The notes under the pieces are model-generated. The model did not search any database and was not told the DNA's origin. It saw only the letters and a list, made by a program, of their open reading frames with translations. Positions 1 to 5,499 of a stretch of DNA of 5,950 bases are shown here, one piece after another. Positions within the stretch are counted from its first letter, which is position 1. Each line of letters starts with the position of its first letter. Source of the DNA: DATBIO01 sp036556965 (lineage in GTDB: Bacteria > Acidobacteriota > Vicinamibacteria > Fen-336); contig DATBIO010000087.1 in the NCBI GenBank assembly GCA_036556965.1, positions 1 to 5,950 of the forward strand, in the 5' to 3' direction. The translations under genes were made by a program, and so were the position numbers.

Positions 1-82
1 AAAGGGCCCCGATCTCGGCGATGGGCTGCAGCGTTCCGATCGCGTTGTTGGCGGCGATGACGGAGACGAGCACGGTGTCCGG
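1..82 (-). other. Cysteine desulfurase (NifS/IscS family) fragment continuing the GT4 frame
   Basis: Codons 360-386 of the GT4 frame read PDTVLVSVIAANNAIG followed by TLQPIAEIGAL. This matches the central core of NifS/IscS aminotransferase-fold enzymes, for which the typical sequence is close to DTVLVSVMxANNEIGTIQPIAEIG; the Asn-Asn pair lies in the PLP pocket. Nothing of this kind belongs in a glycosyltransferase, where the expected continuation is a run of C-terminal helices. The usual NNEIG Glu is Ala here (GCG, one base from GAG). G+C is about 67% and third positions remain G/C-rich, so the segment could come from the same genome or a similar one. Only 27 residues are visible, so the rest of the enzyme, if any, is to the left. 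I treat it as a separate segment joined by chimeric assembly or fusion rather than as a domain. Confidence 0.8.
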
Positions 83-1159
83 GCGCAGGGCCGCGGCCAG
101 GGCGCCGGCGTCGCGGGGGGGGACGAGGAGGCCGGTCTCCCCGTCGCGCACCAGCTCCTCCACGGAGCCGAAGCGGGTGGTGACCACGGCACACCGGGCG
201 GCCAGGGCCTCCACGATCACGTTGGGGATGCCCCAGTGCCACTCGGGCTGGGCCATGAGCACGAAGATGGAGGCGGCCGCGTAGTGCGGGATCACCTCGG
301 CCTGGGGCAGGGGGCCGGTCATGCGGACGCGTCCCTCGAGCGCGGCGGCCGCGATGCGCGCGCGCAGCGCCGCCGCCAGCGGTCCCCCCCCCACCAGGGT
401 GGCCCGGAAGTCCTCGGCGCCCCCGAGCAGGGCGAGGGCGTCCAGGAGGTGCTCGAAGCCCTTGTGCGGGTTCAGGGTGCCCACGGAGAGGATGGCCATC
501 GGCCGCTCCGCCCGCGCGCCCGGCGCGTACGCGGCCACCGCCACCCCGTGGCGGCTGAGCACGATGCGCTCCGCGCGGTCCGGCGGAGCGAGGCGGCGGA
601 GGTGGTCGCGGTTGGAGGCGGTGCAGGTGGTGACGAAGGCGGCGCGGCGCAGCTTCGGCGGCAGGTGGGTGGTGTCGAGGTAGATGTCGTGGGCGTGCCC
701 GGAGAAGCTGAAGGGAAGCCCCGCGAGGTCGGCCACCACCAGGGCCGCCGCCGCCGGATAGGTGGCCCAGCCCGCGTGCACGTGGGTCACCCCCTGGGCG
801 AGGGCCCACCGCGCCAGGAACACGCTCTTCGGGAAGAAGGCGAGGCTCTTGGCCAGGGCGGCCGGGCTGCGCCAGTGCCCCGCCACCAGGCGGGCCAGCG
901 CCTTCGCGTAGCGACCGGGGCGGCGGGCGAGGAAGGCGGCGTGCGCACGGAGCAGGCGCGCGGAGAGCAGGTAGGGCACGGACAGCACGCGGGGGGCGAG
1001 GGCACGCGCCTGCTCGTGCACCACCGCCTCGCGCGAGCGCCGCAGGGAGAAGACCCAGGTGTCCACCTCGCGGGACACGGCGTGGATCTCCCGCAGCAGG
1101 AACGCCTCGTCGTAACAGGGGAACTTCGAGAGGATGAAGACCACGCGGGGCGCGCTCAC
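1..1159 (-). CDS. GT4-type glycosyltransferase, frame open at the left edge and chimeric at its C-terminus
   Basis: A GTG at 1159-1157 overlaps the previous stop (GTGA) and has GGAAGG seven bases upstream. All 386 codons to the window edge are open. Residues 1 to about 359 are a two-domain GT-B transferase: RVVFILSKFPCYDEAFLLREI (5-25), THVHAGWATYP (125-135), FSFSGHAHDIY (150-160), SVGTLNPHKGFEHLLDAL (225-242), ATLVGGGPL (253-261), RVRMTGPLP (277-285), IPNVIVEALA (311-320) and TTRFGSVEELVRDGETGLLVPPRDA. Known: such retaining enzymes add one sugar to a lipid-linked or polysaccharide acceptor. Oddities: the first acidic residue of EX7E is Trp309 (Glu317 is kept); the usual Arg of the GRL motif is Thr228 though Lys233 remains; and from residue 360 the sequence changes to cysteine desulfurase, so the last helices expected of a GT4 protein (some 30-50 residues) are missing. 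Assignment of the main body is secure; the end is not to be trusted. Confidence 0.88.
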   Translation of the reverse strand, partial: MSAPRVVFILSKFPCYDEAFLLREIHAVSREVDTWVFSLRRSREAVVHEQARALAPRVLSVPYLLSARLLRAHAAFLARRPGRYAKALARLVAGHWRSPAALAKSLAFFPKSVFLARWALAQGVTHVHAGWATYPAAAALVVADLAGLPFSFSGHAHDIYLDTTHLPPKLRRAAFVTTCTASNRDHLRRLAPPDRAERIVLSRHGVAVAAYAPGARAERPMAILSVGTLNPHKGFEHLLDALALLGGAEDFRATLVGGGPLAAALRARIAAAALEGRVRMTGPLPQAEVIPHYAAASIFVLMAQPEWHWGIPNVIVEALAARCAVVTTRFGSVEELVRDGETGLLVPPRDAGALAAALRPDTVLVSVIAANNAIGTLQPIAEIGAL

Positions 1160-2301
1160 CGGGGGGCCTTCCACGCCGGCCCCGCCGTTCCCCGCAGGAA
1201 GCCGAAGAAGGCGTGCGCCGCGGCCAGGTTGGCCAGGGCGAAGGCGTAGGGAACGGAGGCGAGCGGGACCCTGAGGCCGGCGCGGGCCGCCAGGGCCCCC
1301 GCTGCCGCCATGAGATAGATGATGAGCTGGAGCCCCAGCACCGCGCCGTAGAATACGCCGCCTCGCGCGGCGAGGGCGGCGCTGGCGGCCAGGAGCACGG
1401 CCAGGCACCAGGGCACGGCCAGCCGCGCCAGCTTGTGCGACCAGAACTGCCAGGCCACGCGGTTGCGGAAGGGGTCGAGGAGGGCCGGCCGCAGCAGGGC
1501 CAGCTGGTAGCTGCCGGCCAGCGTGCGCACCTTGCGCCGGTACTCGTGGGCGGCGTCGTCGGAGAGGCGGTCGTAGGCCCGCGCCTCGGGCGCGAACAGC
1601 ACGCGGCGGCCCGCGAGCACCACCTCCATGGGCACGGCCACGTCGTCGAGGATGGTGCGGGGGTCGAGGGCGGGCCACAGGGAGCGGCGCACCGCGTAGA
1701 GCGCCCCCGTGGCGCCGACGGTGGAATCGAAGCGGCTCTCCGCCCTGCGGATCAGCTTCTCGTAGCGCCAATAACGGCCCAGGCCGGCAGCGGGGCCGGG
1801 GCCGCCGTCCTCCAGCATCAGCTCGCCGCTCACCGCTCCCACGCTGGGGTCCGCGAAGTAGGCGGCCAGCTCGCGGACGGCGTCCGGCGCCAGGCGCTGG
1901 CGGGCGTCGGTCAGCACGAGGATCTCGCCCGTGGCCTGGGGCACGGCCTCCCCCAGGGCGGCCGCCTTCCCCCGCGGTCCCGGGAGGGCGACGAGCCGCA
2001 CGCCCTCGCCGGCGAACGACGCGGCGATGCGCTCGCTGCCGTCGCGCGAGCCGTCCGAGACCACGAGCACCTCCCGCTTCCCGGGCGGATAGTCGAGGTC
2101 CAGCAGGTTGCGGATCTTCTCCGCCAGCCACCGCTCCTCGTCGTGCACGACCAGGAGCAGCGTCACCGCCGGCTCCTCCGGCGACCGGCGCGGCGCCGGC
2201 GCCGGCCGCAGCCGGGCCAGCAGGGCGATGAGGGCGGGGTAGCCGAGGTACGCGTAGAGCACCACCGCCGCCGCCGCCGCGAACACGAGGACCACGGTCA
2301 C
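1156..2301 (-). CDS. Membrane-anchored family 2 glycosyltransferase, PgaC/IcaA-like architecture
   Basis: 381 residues. The GTG at 2301-2299 overlaps the previous stop (GTGA); an open frame continues about 155 codons upstream but that part is out-of-frame low-complexity Arg/Pro/Gly sequence. Order: N-terminal membrane helix ending AYLGYPALIALLA (about 2-28); GT-A catalytic domain with VTLLLVVHDEERWLAEKI (46-63), SDGSRDGS (82-89), RGKAAALGEAV (110-120), the DxD-like TDARQ (131-135), GATGALYAVRR (196-206) and acidic ILDDVAVPMEV (217-227); KVRTLAGSYQ (257-266) in the place of the Q/RxxRW motif; then three C-terminal membrane helices (about 296-315, 317-338, 347-369). Known: inverting GT2 enzymes of this layout use nucleotide sugars at the inner membrane to build beta-linked chains, including poly-N-acetylglucosamine. 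Neighbouring deacetylases would fit an acetylamino-sugar product, but sequence alone cannot fix the donor or acceptor. The stop overlaps the GT4 start (GTGA). Confidence 0.92.
   Translation of the reverse strand: MTVVLVFAAAAAVVLYAYLGYPALIALLARLRPAPAPRRSPEEPAVTLLLVVHDEERWLAEKIRNLLDLDYPPGKREVLVVSDGSRDGSERIAASFAGEGVRLVALPGPRGKAAALGEAVPQATGEILVLTDARQRLAPDAVRELAAYFADPSVGAVSGELMLEDGGPGPAAGLGRYWRYEKLIRRAESRFDSTVGATGALYAVRRSLWPALDPRTILDDVAVPMEVVLAGRRVLFAPEARAYDRLSDDAAHEYRRKVRTLAGSYQLALLRPALLDPFRNRVAWQFWSHKLARLAVPWCLAVLLAASAALAARGGVFYGAVLGLQLIIYLMAAAGALAARAGLRVPLASVPYAFALANLAAAHAFFGFLRGTAGPAWKAPR
1167..1172 (-). promoter_or_regulatory. Probable ribosome binding site of the GT4 gene
   Basis: GGAAGG on the minus strand lies seven bases upstream of the GTG at 1159, inside the last codons of the family 2 transferase. 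It is a one-mismatch Shine-Dalgarno and supports the GTGA-overlap start. Confidence 0.5.
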
Positions 2302-3080
2302 CCGCCCGCGGCCCGGCCCTGGAGCCGCGCGCGCAGGCGGCCGTAGGCGCGGGTCCCCAGCGCCTCGCGGGCGAGGTGCAGCGTGGCGTGGCGCGCCCCC
2401 TCCCGCAGCCGGAAGAGGGTCCGCTGCTCGACCGCGTGGCGGAAGGCTCGGAAGCCGCCCGCGCCTCGGACGGCGAACCGCGGGAGCACGCGGTCGGGCG
2501 CAGGCCCGCGCACGAGGCCGGGCCGCGAGCCGACCACGAGCCGGTAGCCGGCGGCGCGGGCGGCGCGCCGCGCGCGCTCCCCGCCGCTCCCCCCCGGCAG
2601 GGCCAGGGCCGTCACCGCGCGGCCGACGCCGTCCTCGAGGCGCCGCTTCGACTCCTCGAGCTGGCGGCGCAGGGCCTCCTCCCCGAGGTCCGCGAAGAGG
2701 ACGTGGTCGAGCCCGTGCGCGCCTACCTCGAAGCCGCCCGCGGCCAGGGCGCGCAGGTCCGGCCACGCGGCGCGGCCCGGCTCGCCCACGCGCGCCGCGG
2801 TCACGAAGAAGGTGGCGGTCAGGCCCAGGCTCTCGAGCAGGGGGGCCACCACGCGCGCGTCGCTGTCACAGCCGTCGTCCACCGTCAGCACCACCGAGCC
2901 GTCGGGACGCGCCGCGTCCGCCAGCGACCGGAGCGGCACCACCGCCCGGCCGGAAGCGGCCAGCCAGCGCACCTGCGCGGCGAAGGCCTCGGGGGCCAGC
3001 ACGTAGCCGCCTTCCTCCGGGTCGTGGGGCGGGTCGCTCACGCGGTGGTACATGAGCACGGCGCTGCAGGGCGCCCTCAT
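2298..3080 (-). CDS. Polysaccharide deacetylase (NodB/CE4 type), divergent motifs 1 and 3
   Basis: 260 residues, ATG at 3080-3078 (ATGA overlap with the preceding stop), TGA at 2300-2298. Visible: VLMYHRVSD (8-16), motif 1 as TVDDG rather than TFDDG (66-70, nt 2871-2885), TATFFVTAARVG, motif 2 H-x3-H as HGLDH (122-126, nt 2703-2717), and at the place of motif 3 LALPGG (159-164) instead of the usual aromatic-Pro sequence. The Asp-His-His metal set is therefore complete but the surrounding pocket is altered. The C-terminal 50 residues form an Arg-rich tail (REALGTRAYGRLRARL) of the kind seen at the end of deacetylases from exopolysaccharide clusters. No signal peptide is evident. Known family role: metal-dependent deacetylation of a carbohydrate. 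It follows directly after another deacetylase but shares only the family motifs with it, so a recent tandem duplication is not indicated. Its stop overlaps the glycosyltransferase start as GTGA. Confidence 0.9.
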   Translation of the reverse strand: MRAPCSAVLMYHRVSDPPHDPEEGGYVLAPEAFAAQVRWLAASGRAVVPLRSLADAARPDGSVVLTVDDGCDSDARVVAPLLESLGLTATFFVTAARVGEPGRAAWPDLRALAAGGFEVGAHGLDHVLFADLGEEALRRQLEESKRRLEDGVGRAVTALALPGGSGGERARRAARAAGYRLVVGSRPGLVRGPAPDRVLPRFAVRGAGGFRAFRHAVEQRTLFRLREGARHATLHLAREALGTRAYGRLRARLQGRAAGG

Positions 3081-3883
3081 CCGGCCAGGCCCTGACGCAG
3101 GCGGTGCCAGCCGTCGAAGGCGCCCGCCAGCTTGAGCGCGAAGTCCTCGAGGTCGTCGTCGCCCGACACCTCCGTGCGGCAGAGGGCCAGGGCGTCCGCG
3201 CCCGCGCGGTTCGCCCCCGGGCGCACGGTGCAGGCCGCCTCGAAGCCCGCCTCCGCCACCAGCGCCCTCACCGCCGCGCTCGCGCGGCCGCGCGGATAGC
3301 AGAAGAGGCGGGGGGGGCGGCCCGTCCCCGCGCGCAGGTCGCGCGCGCATCCCTCGACCTCCGCGCGCGCCTCCGCCAGGGGCAGCCCGTCCAGCTCGAG
3401 ATGGGCGCGCCCGTGCCCGCCCACGGAGTGCCCGCCCGCGAGGAGGGCGGCCACCTGGCTCCAGTCGAGCATGCGGTCGTCGGCGCAGCAGGAGCGGTAG
3501 CGGTCCAGGGTGCTCCCCGTGCCCACGAAGGCGGTGGAGAGGAAGAAGGTGGCGGGGAAGCGGAAACGCTCCAGGATGGGCCGGGCCACCGTCTCGTTGT
3601 CGGCGAAGCCGTCGTCGAAGGTCAAGGCCACCGCATCCTCCGCCAGCGCCGCCTCTCCGCGGAGGGCGGCCAGCGCCGACTCCAGCGCGACCACGGGCCG
3701 CCCGCACCGGGCCAGCCAGTCCATCTGCGCCGCGAAGAGGTCGGGGTGCACGGTCAGGCGGTCCTGGGGATGGACGGCGTTCACGCGGTGGTAGGTCAGG
3801 ATGCGGAGCCCGCCGCGGGCCGGGGCCAGCAGCGCCGACGCGCGGGCCACCGCCCGCCGCGCCGCCGCGCGCAGCGGCCTCAA
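3077..3883 (-). CDS. Polysaccharide deacetylase (NodB/CE4 type) with intact motifs, TTG start
   Basis: 268 residues from a TTG at 3883-3881 to TGA at 3079-3077. The TTG is chosen because it overlaps the flippase stop as TTGA, matching the other junctions, and has GGAG seven bases upstream; a GTG at 3850 would shorten it by 11 residues and has no good binding site. Motifs: ILTYHRVN (28-35), TFDDG (88-92, motif 1, metal-binding second Asp), HGRAH (157-161, motif 2 H-x3-H) and CYPRG (195-199, motif 3). All three catalytic motifs are present, so this is the member most likely to be active. An odd Cys-Cys pair sits at 132-133 (YRSCCADDR). The Arg/Ala-rich N-terminus has no clear signal peptide, leaving its compartment open: it could act in the cytoplasm or on a membrane-bound intermediate. 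Its stop overlaps the next deacetylase start (ATGA). The natural substrate is unknown; context suggests an acetylated or N-acetylamino sugar. Confidence 0.92.
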   Translation of the reverse strand: MRPLRAAARRAVARASALLAPARGGLRILTYHRVNAVHPQDRLTVHPDLFAAQMDWLARCGRPVVALESALAALRGEAALAEDAVALTFDDGFADNETVARPILERFRFPATFFLSTAFVGTGSTLDRYRSCCADDRMLDWSQVAALLAGGHSVGGHGRAHLELDGLPLAEARAEVEGCARDLRAGTGRPPRLFCYPRGRASAAVRALVAEAGFEAACTVRPGANRAGADALALCRTEVSGDDDLEDFALKLAGAFDGWHRLRQGLAG

Positions 3884-5499
3884 CCTCCCTCTCCGCGCGC
3901 GGCCAGGCCCGGGGCGAGGGCGGGGGTCGGCGAGCGCCGCCAGTAGCGGCCCAGGGTCCGGCGCGCGAGGCCCAGGTGGCGGAACAGCTCCCGGCGGGCG
4001 AACACCCAGAGGGTGAGGGCGTAGACGGCCACGCACACCAGCCCTCCCCCGCACAGCGAGCGCAGGGCGTGGTTCTGCACGGCGGTCAGCGTGGAGGCGA
4101 AGGCCACCACGGGATACATGAGCGCGAACATGGCCGCGGAGGCGAGGAGGACACGGGCCAGCGCCCGCCACAGCCGGCGCGTCTCGGCGGCGGTGGAGAA
4201 GGCGCGCATCGACCACCACAGCACGCCCAGCTTCACGTAGAGGGCGAGGGTGGCGCTGAGGGCGAGGCCGCGGTACCCGAGGTGGCGGCTGATGACGGCG
4301 GAGAGGACCACGTGGAAGACCACGCGCACGAAGCCCGCGCGCATGGGCGTGATCGTGTCCTGGCGCGCGTGGAAGGCGGCGCCGATGAGCTCGTTCAGGG
4401 CCAGGGCCACCACCGCGGGGGCGAACAGGCGGAGCGCGGCCGCGGTCATGGAGGTGGAGCCCTTGTCGAAGCGGCCGCGCTCGAAGAGCAGGACCACCAG
4501 GGGGTCGGCCAGGAGCCACAGGGCGGCCGAGAGGGGCAGGAACACGAGGGCGGTGGCCACGATGGCGCGCCCCAGGCGCGCCCGCGCCCGGCGCGGGTCG
4601 CCCTGGGCGAAGAGGTTGGAGAGGAAGGGGAAGAGGGCGGTGGTGAGGGGCACGGCCAGCGTGCGGTAGGCGCCCTCGATGGGGATGAAGGCGTACTGCA
4701 GGGACGAGACCGCTCCCGGCCGGAAGAGGGAGGCGATGGCGCGCGTCACGATCTGGTTCAGCTTGTCGCCGGAGTCGGCCAGGTACACGGGGAGGTTCAG
4801 CCGGATGAGCCGGCGCACGGCGCGGCTGTGGAGGTCGAACCCGGCCTGGAGGCGCGCGCGCCGCCCGCGCAGGCCCAGCGCGGAGACGAGGAGGAACAGG
4901 CAGCCGCCGGCGGCCTGCGCCCAGGCCAGCCCCATCACCCCGAGGTCGTGCAGGGCGACGAGGATGGCGGTGGAGCCCACCTGGAAGGCGACCTCCGCCA
5001 GGCCGGCCACGAAGAACCGCCGCTCGGCGTGGAGGACCACGGCCAGGATGCGCCCCGCGCCCAGCGGCGCGGCCATGAGCAGGAGGACGCGGGAGAGCTC
5101 CAGGGTCTCCTGGCGGTCCGCGGCGCCGAAGCCGGGGGCCAGCAGCGGCATGAGGGCGGGCGCGGCCACGAAGGCCACGAGCAGGAGCACGGCCAGGAGG
5201 AGGAGCCAGTACGTCAGCATCTTGCCCGCGGCCTGCCACGCCTCCTCCACCGACCGCTCGCGCTCCGCGCGGAACACGGGGATGAAGTTGAAGGCGCCGG
5301 TGCGCGCCAGCTGCATGGCGATGTCGGGCAGGAGCAGGGCCACCAGGTAGGTGTCCATGGCCGCCGAGGTGCCGAAGTAGTAGGCGGCCAGGATGTTCTT
5401 GGCGAAGCCCACCACGATGGCGGTGGCGGAGGAGCCGGTGACCACCAGCACCGCGTGCGCGGCGGCGCTGCCCGCCCGCGTGGCCCCGCGCGCGCTCAT
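3880..5499 (-). CDS. MurJ/MVF-family polytopic flippase, probably for a surface-polysaccharide intermediate
   Basis: 539 residues, ATG at 5499-5497 overlapping the preceding stop (ATGA); the longer frame upstream of this ATG is only the deacetylase read out of frame. The protein is almost wholly hydrophobic segments separated by Arg-rich loops, in line with the 14-helix MVF/MOP fold and the usual 510-540 aa. Family marks: GFAKNILAAYYFGTS..MDTY (31-51), GAFNFIPVF (68-76), LFPFLSNLFAQGD (289-301), LFERGRFD (338-345) and FHARQDTITP (376-385). Known: MurJ flips lipid II across the inner membrane, and relatives serve exopolysaccharide loci. By hand alignment the E. coli MurJ residues R18, R24, R52 and R270 correspond here to Ile28, Lys34, Met62 and an Ile near 272, whereas D39 and E273 are kept (D49, E275). 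I therefore infer a Wzx-like role on another lipid-linked sugar and withhold the murJ symbol. No strong ribosome binding site precedes the ATG; coupling to the upstream gene is likely. Confidence 0.9.
   Translation of the reverse strand: MSARGATRAGSAAAHAVLVVTGSSATAIVVGFAKNILAAYYFGTSAAMDTYLVALLLPDIAMQLARTGAFNFIPVFRAERERSVEEAWQAAGKMLTYWLLLLAVLLLVAFVAAPALMPLLAPGFGAADRQETLELSRVLLLMAAPLGAGRILAVVLHAERRFFVAGLAEVAFQVGSTAILVALHDLGVMGLAWAQAAGGCLFLLVSALGLRGRRARLQAGFDLHSRAVRRLIRLNLPVYLADSGDKLNQIVTRAIASLFRPGAVSSLQYAFIPIEGAYRTLAVPLTTALFPFLSNLFAQGDPRRARARLGRAIVATALVFLPLSAALWLLADPLVVLLFERGRFDKGSTSMTAAALRLFAPAVVALALNELIGAAFHARQDTITPMRAGFVRVVFHVVLSAVISRHLGYRGLALSATLALYVKLGVLWWSMRAFSTAAETRRLWRALARVLLASAAMFALMYPVVAFASTLTAVQNHALRSLCGGGLVCVAVYALTLWVFARRELFRHLGLARRTLGRYWRRSPTPALAPGLAARGEGG
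3884..3894 (-). promoter_or_regulatory. Ribosome binding site that supports the TTG start of the second deacetylase
   Basis: On the minus strand GGAGAGGGAGG ends directly before the TTG at 3883. The GGAG at 3894-3891 leaves a seven-base spacer, a standard Shine-Dalgarno distance. It lies inside the last codons of the flippase gene (Arg-Gly-Glu-Gly-Gly-stop), so the flippase C-terminus and this signal share the same bases. This is the clearest binding site in the window and occurs at the only TTG start, as if compensating for the weak start codon (inference). Confidence 0.65.

Noticed and set aside
787..1005. A 72-codon minus-strand frame inside the GT4 gene
   Set aside because: It is an out-of-frame reading of the GT4 transferase, rich in Pro, Ala and Ser, with no recognisable domain.
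1213..2346. A 377-codon plus-strand open frame opposite the family 2 transferase, and similar plus-strand frames at 236-1249, 2376-3095 and 3104-3946
   Set aside because: All are low-complexity His/Arg/Gly/Glu sequences antisense to clear conserved genes; very GC-rich DNA rarely has stop codons in these frames.
3884..5239. Minus-strand N-terminal extensions of the deacetylase and transferase frames (for example from 5239, 3707 and 2766)
   Set aside because: The extra residues are Arg/Pro/Gly repeats produced by reading the upstream gene in a wrong frame; the NTGA overlap starts agree with where family similarity begins.
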